A stretch of DNA of 64,000 nucleotides from Robertmurraya kyonggiensis (GCF_005116465.1 NZ_SWBM01000001.1:992001-1056000); one strand, 5' to 3'; counted from the first letter of the stretch, positions 52,182 to 61,266 are shown. Numbers and translations are program-made. Notes: a model not told the origin generated them from the letters alone.

Positions 52182-53732
52182 TTGACAACCTATGCAGTAG
52201 AAATGCAAGGCATTGTGAAGACATTTGGCGAGGTAGTGGCCTGTAATCATGTGAACTTTTCTGTGAAAAAAGGAGAAATCCACGCCTTGCTCGGTGAGAA
52301 CGGGGCAGGAAAAAGCACAATCATGAGCATGTTATCTGGCATCTACAAGGCAGATAGTGGCAGTATCTCTATTCATGGACACACTAGTCGGATTCGGTCA
52401 CCAAAGGAATCGATGGAATTAGGCATTGGCATGGTTCACCAAAATTTCCGACTCGTGCCAACGTTAACTGCGATTGAGAATATTATTTTAGGAGAGAAAA
52501 AGGATGTTTGGCGAGGTGCTTCGTGGCGAGCACGAAAAGAAGAAGAAATCGCCATTTTTGCAAATAATTATGGACTTATTTTTCCAATGAATGTGCCCAT
52601 TTGGCATTTATCTGTAGGTGAACAGCAACGTGTGGAAATTGTGAAAACTCTTTACCGAGGGGCAGACATTATCATTTTTGATGAACCGACTTCCGTGTTA
52701 ACGCCAGGAGAAGCTGACCAATTATTCGAAACGATGAAAGAACTAAAACGGAATGGGAAAACGATGATCATCACGACTCATAAGCTAAAGGAAGTGATGA
52801 CTGTTGCGGACGAAATATCGGTAATGAGAAAAGGGGAAATGATTGCACACATAAAGCGTGAGGACACAACCATGCAAGAATTAGCACAACTTATGGTTGG
52901 TCGAGATTTATCACAAGGCTTTGAACTTCCTTCTATAGAAAATGGAAAGCGGATTCTAATTGTGGAGGATTTGCTTGTTAAAGGCGAACAAGGAATGACA
53001 GCGTTAAATAAGATTGGCTTTACTATTCATGAACATGAGATTGTCGGAGTTGCTGGTGTTGCAGGAAATGGGCAAAAAGAGTTGGCAGAAGCACTGACAG
53101 GCTTGATTCATTGGCAAGACGGCACGGTTATTTTGAATAAGGAATTGTTATCTAAGCCTTCCGTACAAAGCCTAATCGATAAAGGAATTGCCCATATTCC
53201 AGAAAATCGAATGAAAAGTGGATTGGCTGGTGATTTAGGAATTGTCGATAATCTCCTTTTTAAAACGTATCGAAACAAAGAAAGGACGAAGTTTAGTTTA
53301 CTGCAGAAGAAGAAGAATCAAAAATGGGCGAAGGAACTGATTGAAAAATTTGATGTTAGAACCCCTGATTTACATAGTCCAGTCAAACAGCTATCAGGTG
53401 GAAATCAACAAAAACTATTATTCGCAAGAGAAATTGATCAAGAGCCAAAGCTTATTATTGCTTTGCATCCGACACAAGGTCTTGATGTTGGAGCAACGGA
53501 AGCAGTACACAATATGCTGATCAAATTGCGTGCAACAGGTAGTGGGGTACTTCTTATCTCAGAAGATTTAGACGAAGTGATGCAGCTATCTGACAAAATA
53601 TTGGTTATATACAATGGCCAAATCCAAGGTGTGTTGAGTCGTGATGCAGCGGATAAAGATGAAATTGGTCAATTAATGGCTGGATTAGAGGTAAGAAAGG
53701 AGCCAATCTATGAGTCAGCGAACCTCCATTGA
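52182..53732 (+). CDS. Nucleoside-type ABC importer ATPase (NupO-like)
   Basis: A 516-residue protein with two ABC modules. TTG 52182 is 8 bases after GAGGTG; the GTG at 52173 overlaps that site. Module 1 has GENGAGKST and DEPTSVL; module 2 has the degenerate Walker A of the family (GVAGNGQKELAEALTG) and LSGGNQQKLLFAREI. This is the arrangement of BMP-type nucleoside/purine importers such as NupO (YufO). It couples to the two permeases encoded next, with a 23-base overlap. Confidence 0.9.
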   Translation: MTTYAVEMQGIVKTFGEVVACNHVNFSVKKGEIHALLGENGAGKSTIMSMLSGIYKADSGSISIHGHTSRIRSPKESMELGIGMVHQNFRLVPTLTAIENIILGEKKDVWRGASWRARKEEEIAIFANNYGLIFPMNVPIWHLSVGEQQRVEIVKTLYRGADIIIFDEPTSVLTPGEADQLFETMKELKRNGKTMIITTHKLKEVMTVADEISVMRKGEMIAHIKREDTTMQELAQLMVGRDLSQGFELPSIENGKRILIVEDLLVKGEQGMTALNKIGFTIHEHEIVGVAGVAGNGQKELAEALTGLIHWQDGTVILNKELLSKPSVQSLIDKGIAHIPENRMKSGLAGDLGIVDNLLFKTYRNKERTKFSLLQKKKNQKWAKELIEKFDVRTPDLHSPVKQLSGGNQQKLLFAREIDQEPKLIIALHPTQGLDVGATEAVHNMLIKLRATGSGVLLISEDLDEVMQLSDKILVIYNGQIQGVLSRDAADKDEIGQLMAGLEVRKEPIYESANLH

Positions 53733-54831
53733 GCAAGCCACTGTAGAAATAAAAACATCCAATAAGGGAGTGTTCCCTTATCGATTCGAATACAACCCAC
53801 ATAAGAAAACAAACAGCTTCATAGTCCCGATTGTCTCAACGATTGTCGCCCTTATTTTATGTGCCATCTTTATTGTCATAAATGGAATGAATCCACTAAC
53901 CGTTTACGGAAAAATGGTACAAGGCGCATTCGGTTCCAGTTTTGGGATAAGCGAAACATTGTTAAAAGCAACACCATTGTTACTATGTGCTCTCGGAGTG
54001 GGGATTGCCTATCGCATTTCTATTTGGAATATCGGAGCCGAGGGTCAATTTATTTTAGGAGCAATAGGAGCGACGGCTGTCACGATATTTTTGCCGAATT
54101 TACCTGGTCCCTTATATATTCCGCTGATGGTTGTTGCCGGCATCATTTTTGGAGGACTTTGGGGATTATTCACAGCAATTCCTCGTACATACTTTCGAGT
54201 CAATGAATTAATTACATCTCTGATGCTGAACTATGTGGCCCTTTTACTATTGGATTATTTGGTGTTTGAACCATGGAGAGATCCAGAAGGCTTTAACTTT
54301 CCTGGAACACCTTTGTTCACACCATTTCAAATGCTTGCCACAATCGGTGGTACTAGACTTAACCAGGGTTTAATTATTGCGGTTGTTGCGGTGAGTGTAT
54401 TCACATTTTTACTGGCAAAAACAAAATGGGGTTACGAATTAAGGTTGCTTGGTGCGAATCCAACTGCGGCTGCTTATTCCGGTATTAAAGTCAACAAACA
54501 TATCTTACTTGTCATGATGATTAGTGGAGGGCTTGCAGGGTTAGCAGGTTCGATTGAAGTGTCCGGGGTGGCACATCGCCTCATGTATGGGATTTCACCA
54601 GGGTACGGATATACGGCAATCATTGTTGCTTGGTTAGCCAAGTTAAATCCATTCGCGATGATTTTTACCTCCATTTTTATCGGTGGACTCATTGTTGGTG
54701 GATATAGCGTGCAGACGATTGGCTTACCTTCATCAATGTCGCTAATGCTTCAGGGAGCAATCTTGCTTTGTTTAATCGCCGGTGAAATGCTTAGTAAATT
54801 TCGTTTGCGAAAGGCAACAGGAGAGGAGTGA
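53710..54831 (+). CDS. Nucleoside-type ABC importer permease (NupP-like)
   Basis: A 373-residue permease with about ten hydrophobic segments after a 35-residue hydrophilic N-terminus. It matches the branched-chain/BMP-type permease family: WNIGAEGQFILGAIGATAV, LITSLMLNYVALLLLDYL and LRLLGANPTAAAYSGIKV. It starts at ATG 53710 within the end of the ATPase gene, behind AAAGGAG. Forms a heterodimeric channel with the next gene product. Confidence 0.9.
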   Translation: MSQRTSIEQATVEIKTSNKGVFPYRFEYNPHKKTNSFIVPIVSTIVALILCAIFIVINGMNPLTVYGKMVQGAFGSSFGISETLLKATPLLLCALGVGIAYRISIWNIGAEGQFILGAIGATAVTIFLPNLPGPLYIPLMVVAGIIFGGLWGLFTAIPRTYFRVNELITSLMLNYVALLLLDYLVFEPWRDPEGFNFPGTPLFTPFQMLATIGGTRLNQGLIIAVVAVSVFTFLLAKTKWGYELRLLGANPTAAAYSGIKVNKHILLVMMISGGLAGLAGSIEVSGVAHRLMYGISPGYGYTAIIVAWLAKLNPFAMIFTSIFIGGLIVGGYSVQTIGLPSSMSLMLQGAILLCLIAGEMLSKFRLRKATGEE

Positions 54832-54838
54832 GTTTTAA

Positions 54839-55768
54839 GTGGATACAGCGATTATTTTAATGTCAGCAGCGATATCGGCTGGGACACCATTGTTATTTGC
54901 AGTGTTAGGTGGAATTTTAAATGAAAAAGTTGGGGTTATCAATCTTGGCACAGAAGGAATCATGCTGATTGGGGCTGTTACATCCTGTATTGTCTTTTTA
55001 CAAACAGAAAATCTCTTCCTTACCTTTCTTGCAGCATTACTTGCAAGTGCTGGACTTGGACTTATACATGCTTTTGTTTGTATCTCATTACGAGCCAATC
55101 AAATTGTTAGTGGCCTTGCAATCACACTATTCGGAACAGGTTTCAGTGCCTATCTTGGAAAATCAGTAGCAGGTTCAGCTTTGCCTGTTTCTGTGCCAAA
55201 GATTGAACTTTCCTGGTTAGAGCCAATTCCTTTTATCGGAAGGGTATTCGGGAACTTAGATATCTTCAGTTGGCTTTGTATTTTCGTAGCTATTGTCATG
55301 TATTTTTACATGTATAAAACGTCTTGGGGCCTTCATTTGAAAGCGGTCGGTGATAGTCCTTCTACTTCTGATGTGATGGGAGTCTCGGTCGATGGTTATC
55401 GATACTTTCACGTCATTCTAGGTTCGATGCTAATGGGTCTTTCTGGATTCTATTTAATCATGGTGTATTCACCGAACTGGATTGAAGGGATGACAGCTGG
55501 TAGAGGTTGGATCGCCATTGCGCTCATTATTTTTGCGAGATGGAATCCGTTGTATGCCCTCGCTTGTGCCTACTTCTTTGGTGGTCTTGATGCTCTCGGC
55601 TTCCGGTTTCAGTTACTTGAAGTTGCGATCCCATCTTATTTCTTAAAAATGATCCCGTATATTGCCACGATCATTGTACTCATGTTTGTTGGCTGGAAAA
55701 ATCGCCATAAGCCACCGATTGAGCCAAAAGCATTAGGAGTACCATATTTCCGTGAACAACGATTTTGA
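54839..55768 (+). CDS. Nucleoside-type ABC importer permease (NupQ-like)
   Basis: A 309-residue permease from GTG 54839, 7 bases after the previous stop. Conserved segments FAVLGGILNEKVGVINLGTE, NQIVSGLAITLFGTGFSAYL and GLHLKAVGDSPSTSDVMGVS match the second permease of BMP-type importers. About eight or nine membrane helices. Its C-terminal hydrophilic end follows a KNRHKPP stretch. Confidence 0.9.
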   Translation: MDTAIILMSAAISAGTPLLFAVLGGILNEKVGVINLGTEGIMLIGAVTSCIVFLQTENLFLTFLAALLASAGLGLIHAFVCISLRANQIVSGLAITLFGTGFSAYLGKSVAGSALPVSVPKIELSWLEPIPFIGRVFGNLDIFSWLCIFVAIVMYFYMYKTSWGLHLKAVGDSPSTSDVMGVSVDGYRYFHVILGSMLMGLSGFYLIMVYSPNWIEGMTAGRGWIAIALIIFARWNPLYALACAYFFGGLDALGFRFQLLEVAIPSYFLKMIPYIATIIVLMFVGWKNRHKPPIEPKALGVPYFREQRF

Positions 55769-55824
55769 GGAGGTGAACTTTTTAGTAGATTTAAAGTTTT
55801 TCATAAAAAGGGGGATATTGTTGA

Positions 55825-56967
55825 ATGAAAAAAGTCTTAGGTATTTTTATGATTCTTTTACTATTTATGCTGGCTGCTTGTTCGCAAGGGACAACTAAAA
55901 CGAGTGAGTCTGCTAAGACCGAGGAGAAGTCAGAAGAAACAACTGGAGAAGCGACAGAAACGGAAGAAAAAGAATTGCCGAAGGTTGCTTTTGTCTATAT
56001 CGGTGTTCCAGGAGATGGTGGCTGGACGTATGAACATGATCAAGCAAGAAAACTAGTGGACGAAACATTTGGCATTACATCAACAACAGTAGAGAACGTA
56101 CCTGAGGGTCCAGATGCAGAGCGTGTTATTGAAGAACTCGCGCAGGATCACGATATTATTTTTACAACAAGCTTTGGTTATATGGATCCAACATTTAATG
56201 TAGCACAGAAATATCCTGAAGTTTTATTCATGCATGCAACTGGCTACAAAACTGCTGAGAATATGGGAACATACCAAGGACGAGGTTATCAACCTGCTTA
56301 TTTAGCTGGTATTGCCGCTGGAATGTTATCATTGAACAATAAGATTGGGTATGTTGGGGCATTCCCACTTCCTGAAGTCATCTATACGATAAATGCTTTT
56401 ACATTAGGGGCACAAAGCGTCAATCCTGATGCAGAGGTTTCGGTAGTTTGGAGTAACACATGGTTCGACCCAACTACGGAAAGACAAGCAGCAGTGAGCT
56501 TGCTTGATCAAGGCGTAGACGTACTTGCTAATTATCAAGATTCTCCTGCAGGTATCCAAGCAGCGGCGGAACGTGGTGTTTGGGGCATGGGGAATGATTC
56601 AGATATGAACGAATATGCGCCAGAAACCTATGTGACAAATCCAATCTTAAACTGGGGACCTTATTATGTAGATGTTGTACAGAGTGTTATTGATGAAACT
56701 TGGAAGAGCGAGGCTGTCTTCTATGGATTTAAAGAAGGGATGGTTGAACTAGCTCCATTCGGTAAAAATGTTCCGCAAGAGGTTCAAGATGCAGTAGAAG
56801 CAAAGAAAAAGGAAATTGTCGATGGTACTTTTGATATTTTCAAAGGCCCTATTTATGATCAAGCTGGCAATATTAAAATTAATGATGGTGAAACTTTAGC
56901 AGATCCAGATATTTTAAGTATGAACTGGTTTGTTAAGGGCGTAAAAGGAACGATTCCAGCAGAATAA
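55825..56967 (+). CDS. BMP-family substrate-binding lipoprotein (NupN-like)
   Basis: A 380-residue lipoprotein with lipobox LMLAAC (Cys19), a Thr/Glu-rich linker to about residue 50, and the BMP/PnrA fold: KVAFVYIGVPGDGGWTYEHD, TTSFGYMDPTFNVAQKYPEV and GRGYQPAYLAGIAAGMLS. Characterised homologues bind purine nucleosides or related purines; the ligand here might instead be a modified purine or base, given the Rieske oxygenase next to it. The gene follows the permeases, which is an unusual order for Bacillus nup operons. Confidence 0.9.
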   Translation: MKKVLGIFMILLLFMLAACSQGTTKTSESAKTEEKSEETTGEATETEEKELPKVAFVYIGVPGDGGWTYEHDQARKLVDETFGITSTTVENVPEGPDAERVIEELAQDHDIIFTTSFGYMDPTFNVAQKYPEVLFMHATGYKTAENMGTYQGRGYQPAYLAGIAAGMLSLNNKIGYVGAFPLPEVIYTINAFTLGAQSVNPDAEVSVVWSNTWFDPTTERQAAVSLLDQGVDVLANYQDSPAGIQAAAERGVWGMGNDSDMNEYAPETYVTNPILNWGPYYVDVVQSVIDETWKSEAVFYGFKEGMVELAPFGKNVPQEVQDAVEAKKKEIVDGTFDIFKGPIYDQAGNIKINDGETLADPDILSMNWFVKGVKGTIPAE

Positions 56968-56986
56968 TAGGAGAGGATGCGCTAAT

Positions 56987-57970
56987 ATGCTAGTAGAAGA
57001 TCCCGTGTTGCTTCATCAATGGCATCCTGTCCTGATGTCTAAAGATTTAACGGAGGAACCCAAAGGAGTTGAGGTTCTCGGTGAAAAAGTAGTCGTCTTT
57101 CGTACATCAAAAGGTGTTCATGCATTTAAAGACTTATGTATTCACCGAGGGGTTCCGTTATCCCTGGGAAAAGTAGAAAATGATGAAATTGTTTGTGCCT
57201 ATCATGGCTGGACGTATAATGGCTGCGGGGCTTGCACAAAAATTCCATCCATGCCAAAGGGAAGGGTAATCCCTTCGAAGGCAAAAACAACGACATATAG
57301 CTGTGCAGAAAAATTTGGTTTTGTGTGGATCTGTCTCGGGTTTCCCCCTGAAACGGAACCAACGATTGGGACGAACACTTTTGATAACCCTGATTATGTG
57401 AGAGTCGTTATGGGGCCTTATGATGTTCAGGCTGCAGGTCCACGAGTAGTTGAGAACTTTCTTGACGTGTCCCATCTTATGTATGTACATGAGGGACTTC
57501 TTGGAGATAGTGCATATTCTGAAATTAGTGATTATCGTGTCCATGAGATCAATGGCCAGCTTGTCACAGATGAAATTGAAGTCTATCAACCTGACCCAGA
57601 TGGTAGAGGATATGGGGTACATTCCTTATACAAATATAAGGTTCATAAACCTCTCACCGTTTCTTTCACAAAAAAGATAGTCGGTTCTGAGAATTTTTTT
57701 GAGCTCTATTTAATAGTTTTACCTGTGACAGAGGCATCAAGTGTCGCATTCATGATTATGGAAAGAAACTATGCCTTAGATGATCCTGATGAGATATTTA
57801 TAGCTTTTCAGGATGTTCTAATCGAGCAAGATCGAGTCATCGTTGAAAACCAAAAACCTGAACTGCTACCACTCGATCTCCAAGCAGAACTGCATCTAAA
57901 ATGCGACCGATTGAGCATCGCTTATCGCAGGATGTTGGGGGAAATCGAGATTACTTTTGGTACGGCATGA
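56987..57970 (+). CDS. Rieske non-haem iron oxygenase alpha subunit
   Basis: A 327-residue oxygenase. The 2Fe-2S Rieske ligands are Cys51, His53, Cys70 and His73 (CIHRGVPLSL; CAYHGW). The mononuclear iron site is read in NFLDVSHLMYVHEG as His163 and His168, with Asp160 bridging the two centres. These enzymes hydroxylate or demethylate aromatic compounds using electrons from a separate reductase, which is not encoded nearby. It starts 20 bases after the importer lipoprotein gene, so it very probably acts on the imported molecule; vanillate demethylase-like and N-demethylase-like types are both possible. Confidence 0.88.
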   Translation: MLVEDPVLLHQWHPVLMSKDLTEEPKGVEVLGEKVVVFRTSKGVHAFKDLCIHRGVPLSLGKVENDEIVCAYHGWTYNGCGACTKIPSMPKGRVIPSKAKTTTYSCAEKFGFVWICLGFPPETEPTIGTNTFDNPDYVRVVMGPYDVQAAGPRVVENFLDVSHLMYVHEGLLGDSAYSEISDYRVHEINGQLVTDEIEVYQPDPDGRGYGVHSLYKYKVHKPLTVSFTKKIVGSENFFELYLIVLPVTEASSVAFMIMERNYALDDPDEIFIAFQDVLIEQDRVIVENQKPELLPLDLQAELHLKCDRLSIAYRRMLGEIEITFGTA

Positions 57971-57975
57971 GGAAA

Positions 57976-58010
57976 AAACTGCACCTCGAAATGGAGGTGC
58001 AGTTTTTTAT
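57976..58010 (+). terminator. Terminator ending the importer-Rieske operon
   Basis: Stem AAACTGCACCTC/GAGGTGCAGTTT with loop GAAATG, then T run. Also faces the end of the - strand gene that follows. Confidence 0.92.
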
Positions 58011-58489
58011 GTGAGAGGAAGTTCTTTCTTTTTATTCATTTTTCCAAATAAATATTGTAATGCATACAAAATATACGTCTTATAGTGATAGTAAAGAAAG
58101 AATTGGAAATGCGATAATCTGTTTAGTCCTACAATTTTAAATTTCTTAAGAACATCGATGAAGAAAAATGCAAAGATTCCGTTAGAAATGGCATTGAACA
58201 GCAAATACTTTTTAAAATTTCCAAATGAAAGGTTAAGCATCCATATTGAAAAGGGGATGAAAAGACCTATATCAAAAGGAAGTTCATCTCTCACAAAAAA
58301 TTTCCGCTTATCGTAAAACTTCCACCACTTTCTCTTCCGTCCGTACATGTGATTGATGATTTCAAAAATCCCTATTAATACACTTGAAAGCAGATAACGT
58401 TTGAGATTCTTCTTTTTCATAAAAAGCAAGGAAAGCCATGGAATGGTTAAGATCATTAGATTAAAGATGATGTGCCTCTTCGATGCCAT
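58007..58489 (-). CDS. Basic multi-pass membrane protein, unknown
   Basis: A 160-residue protein. ATG 58489 is preceded by GAGG with long spacing; an in-frame GTG at 58501 overlaps that site. Four hydrophobic segments can be read, around IFNLMILTIPWLSLLFM, YLLSSVLIGIFEII, LFIPFSIWMLNLSFG and LLFNAISNGIFAFFF, with many Lys/Arg in the loops (MYGRKRKWWKFYDKRKF). No family recognised with confidence. Confidence 0.65.
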   Translation of the reverse strand: MASKRHIIFNLMILTIPWLSLLFMKKKNLKRYLLSSVLIGIFEIINHMYGRKRKWWKFYDKRKFFVRDELPFDIGLFIPFSIWMLNLSFGNFKKYLLFNAISNGIFAFFFIDVLKKFKIVGLNRLSHFQFFLYYHYKTYILYALQYLFGKMNKKKELPLT

Positions 58490-58675
58490 AATTGAAAACA
58501 CCTCGATTTGTTATGTATGTTGCTTTTATAAATTAACCAAAATAAGAGTTATTTAATCTAATTGAAAACAGGAATTAAACACACGTCTATTTTTTAGAAA
58601 AACTACGCACAAAAATGAATGAGCTGCATATATTATCTATTGTGTGAGATATTCGGATGGAAGGAAGTATGAACA

Positions 58676-58807
58676 ATGAAAGACCAAGTAATCTCTATTA
58701 CAAAAGAATGGCCAAAGGGAGGGGATGGATATAAAGTCGTCAGAGTCGAAGTATCTGACCCTAGTGAAAACCTATATGCGGTTTGCACTCCAATCAAAAA
58801 GCAATAA
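58676..58807 (+). CDS. Hypothetical 43-residue protein
   Basis: ATG 58676 follows GGAAGGAAG by 8 bases. The product, MKDQVISITKEWPKGGDGYK then VVRVEVSDPSENLYAVCTPI, is soluble and has no known motif. It has its own terminator directly after the stop. Too short for reliable recognition, but ribosome site, terminator and codon choice support a real gene. Confidence 0.55.
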   Translation: MKDQVISITKEWPKGGDGYKVVRVEVSDPSENLYAVCTPIKKQ

Positions 58808-58816
58808 TCGTCTTTT

Positions 58817-58857
58817 ATAAAAGCCACCTCAGGTTGAATTCGAGAGGTGGCTTTTAA
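58817..58857 (+). terminator. Rho-independent terminator; following 260 bases without a gene
   Basis: Stem AAAGCCACCTC/GAGGTGGCTTT followed by TAAAATG. From here to 59118 the sequence is AT-rich; I see no gene, repeat or clear promoter in it. Confidence 0.82.
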
Positions 58858-59118
58858 AATGAATATTCAAAAAATTTATATTTTTACTGACGTTGCTATT
58901 AAAATATAGTTTCCATTTTCGTGATCCTACTCCTAATTACTAGAGATAGTAGAGGAAGAAATATTAGCATACTATATTAGGAACACTTATTATTTTTCGG
59001 AAAATTATAGCATTTCTCATTCATATTTACATAGAAAAATTGCTGTGCTACTATCAGCATGGTTTTGAATTCATAGAAGAAAATAGGCAGCAAATTATTT
59101 ATCAAGGAGTTATGAGAA

Positions 59119-59310
59119 ATGATAGGGAATGAGGTTCACCCAGTCGAGAACATGGAACTTTTGAGTGAAATTATTCAATTAAAAACAGAGAAGAATAAAT
59201 TATATCGCCAAAGTGGTCCAAATAGTTCTGGTTATCTAGATGTTTCGCTACGACTCAATCTACTTATGACGAAGTACATTGATGAAAAGATCGAAAATTT
59301 AGCAAAATAG
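59119..59310 (+). CDS. Spo0E-like protein with altered signature
   Basis: A 63-residue protein from ATG 59119, 9 bases after AAGGAG. The N-terminal helix (MELLSEIIQLKTEKNKLY) and the position of SLRLNLLMTKYI match the Spo0E family. However, the signature SxxLD is SLRLN: the aspartate considered essential for phosphatase activity is Asn. It may be inactive, use a different mechanism or bind without dephosphorylating. Assignment rests on pattern and length; a by-chance helical protein is the alternative. Confidence 0.6.
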   Translation: MIGNEVHPVENMELLSEIIQLKTEKNKLYRQSGPNSSGYLDVSLRLNLLMTKYIDEKIENLAK

Positions 59311-59332
59311 AAGAGCAAGAAATTAATGTGTG

Positions 59333-59365
59333 AAAGCAGCTTTCGATGGGAGAGTTGCTTTTTGT
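59333..59365 (+). terminator. Weak terminator after the Spo0E-like gene
   Basis: Imperfect stem AAAGCAGCTTTC/GAGAGTTGCTTT followed by a T run. Confidence 0.55.
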
Positions 59366-59540
59366 TTTATGAGAAATTGCAAAAGAAGTTCTTAAGACAC
59401 CCAGTTTTACCATAGAAAAAACGCTATTAATAGTTGAAAAATCTATTTCAAAAAAACACCAAAAAAATTAATTGAAATAAATTTTATTTTTTTGTAGATA
59501 TTTTTATTATTTGTTGTTACTATAGTGAAGGAATTATTAG

Positions 59541-59892
59541 TGGAAAGCAGATATTTCAATATCAGGGTCTTTCCAAGCAGATAATTTTTGACCACTTTTT
59601 TTCGAAAAAGTTAAGGCAACGGTTCGCCGGGTCAAATGCCGATTGGCAACTTAGTTGCCTTATTGATTGAGTTAAAAGCTCAAATTTTATAAGTTGGTTA
59701 CTTTACAACCAGTGTGCAAATGCATATCAACTTGTGAAACGGTCAATAAGAGTAGTAAAAGTAATTATTTGCTATATAGACTCTGAACCTATTGATATAT
59801 TCTAATATTGAAAAGCTCTTTCCATGAAAATTGGGTTACTCTGGTTATATACCAGTACTATGTCTATCATGATGCTTTTCTAAAAATGATTA
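59541..59892 (+). ncRNA. Structured untranslated region upstream of the polyamine genes
   Basis: A 350-base stretch without a reading frame but dense in pairing. GGAAAG/CTTTCC brackets 59542-59574. CGG-TTCG-CCG (59620-59629) is a tetraloop hairpin. GGCAAC occurs at 59615 and 59645, and a single GTTGCC at 59654 can pair with either, giving two exclusive folds. CTGGT/ACCAG makes a later hairpin (59841-59855). A strong terminator follows at 59897 and the operon at 60033. It does not fit any riboswitch class I could check from memory. Reading it as a regulatory leader or a small RNA is inference. Confidence 0.45.
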
Positions 59893-59896
59893 TATC

Positions 59897-59945
59897 TCAA
59901 GCAAGTGGATGCGCATGTCATGCGTTATTTCACTTGCTTTTTTAT
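59897..59945 (+). terminator. Terminator ahead of the polyamine operon
   Basis: AAGCAAGTG (59899-59907) pairs with CACTTGCTT (59931-59939), inner CGCAT/ATGCG, then a T run. It ends the structured region above about 90 bases before the dehydrogenase gene. Confidence 0.88.
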
Positions 59946-60032
59946 TGTTTAAATGACCGTGAACAAAACCTTTTTTAAGGGCGACCAGTCGTCTGATGCT
60001 TCAAAAATTTCTTTTAAGAAGGAGATAGGAAA

Positions 60033-61265
60033 ATGGGAAAAGCGCTTATTATCGGTTGTGGAGGAGTGGCACAAGTAGCCATTCATAAATGTGTACAAAA
60101 CAGTGAGGTTTTCGAAGAGATTTGTATCGCGAGCCGTACAAAATCTAAATGTGATAATTTAAAAGCAAAATTAGATGGTGGAAAAACGAAGATTACAACA
60201 GCACAAGTTGATGCAAACAATGTTGATGAGCTAATTGCTTTAATTGAAGAAGTAAAGCCAGATATCGTTATGAACCTAGCATTACCTTATCAAGATTTAA
60301 CAATTATGGATGCATGTCTTGCAACGAAGACTCATTACATGGATACAGCAAACTATGAGCCAGAAGATACGGCGAAATTTGAATACAAATGGCAATGGGA
60401 TTACAAAGAGCGTTTTGAAGAAGCTGGCATTACAGCACTACTTGGAAGTGGATTTGACCCAGGCGTAACAGGTGTATTCACTGCTCATGCCCTAAAGCAT
60501 CATTTTGATCATATTGAATACATCGATATTCTTGACTGTAACGGTGGTGATCACGGCTATCCGTTTGCAACGAACTTCAACCCTGAAATCAATATCCGTG
60601 AAGTATCAGCTAACGGAAGATACTGGGAGAATGGTGAGTGGATTGAAACAAAGCCAATGGAAATTAAGCGTGTGTATGATTTCGCTGAAGTTGGTGAAAA
60701 AGATATGTACCTTCTCTATCATGAAGAGCTTGAATCTCTTGCGAAAAACGTACCAGGACTTAAGCGTATCCGTTTCTTCATGACATTTGGTCAAAGCTAC
60801 TTAATGCACTTAAAAGCCCTTGAAAACGTAGGAATGACTTCTATCGAGCCAATCGAATTCGAAGGTCAACAAATCATTCCATTACAGTTCTTGAAAGCTG
60901 TTTTACCAGATCCAGCTACACTTGGACCACGTACAAAAGGTAAAACAAATATCGGTTGTATTTTCCGTGGGAAGAAAGACGGAAAAGATAAAACTTACTA
61001 TGTATACAATATTTGTGACCATGAAGCTTGCTACGCTGAAGTTGGTTCTCAAGCAGTTTCTTACACTACAGGTGTACCAGCGATGATCGGTGCGATGATG
61101 GTGATGACTGGAAAATGGAATAAGCCAGGCGTATTCAACATAGAAGAATTCGATCCAGATCCATTCATGGAAGCATTAAACAAGTGGGGATTACCATGGC
61201 AAGAAGATTTCAACCCAACTTTAGTTGATGCAGACGAAGTAAAAGAAGCGGAGCTTGTTCGCTAA
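60033..61265 (+). CDS. Carboxy(nor)spermidine dehydrogenase (saccharopine dehydrogenase family)
   Basis: A 410-residue enzyme from ATG 60033 behind AAGGAGAT. The N-terminal Rossmann motif is ALIIGCGGVAQVAIHKC; GSGFDPGVTGVFTAHALKHH and ILDCNGGDHGYPFATNFNPE are typical of the Lys1-like carboxynorspermidine synthase branch. It condenses aspartate semialdehyde with putrescine or diaminopropane and reduces the product with NADPH. The next gene encodes the matching decarboxylase, overlapping region included, so the pair makes spermidine or norspermidine by the aspartate semialdehyde route. Confidence 0.9.
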   Translation: MGKALIIGCGGVAQVAIHKCVQNSEVFEEICIASRTKSKCDNLKAKLDGGKTKITTAQVDANNVDELIALIEEVKPDIVMNLALPYQDLTIMDACLATKTHYMDTANYEPEDTAKFEYKWQWDYKERFEEAGITALLGSGFDPGVTGVFTAHALKHHFDHIEYIDILDCNGGDHGYPFATNFNPEINIREVSANGRYWENGEWIETKPMEIKRVYDFAEVGEKDMYLLYHEELESLAKNVPGLKRIRFFMTFGQSYLMHLKALENVGMTSIEPIEFEGQQIIPLQFLKAVLPDPATLGPRTKGKTNIGCIFRGKKDGKDKTYYVYNICDHEACYAEVGSQAVSYTTGVPAMIGAMMVMTGKWNKPGVFNIEEFDPDPFMEALNKWGLPWQEDFNPTLVDADEVKEAELVR

Positions 61266-61266
61266 A

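Noticed and set aside
57158-57622. 154-codon open frame on the - strand inside the Rieske oxygenase gene
   Set aside because: It lies antisense to a well-supported gene with all metal ligands in place; no ribosome site or family match was seen.
59541-59892. Known riboswitch classes (SAM, TPP, lysine, purine, cobalamin, c-di-GMP, ydaO, M-box, T-box)
   Set aside because: None of their conserved core sequences could be found by reading; classification needs a covariance search.
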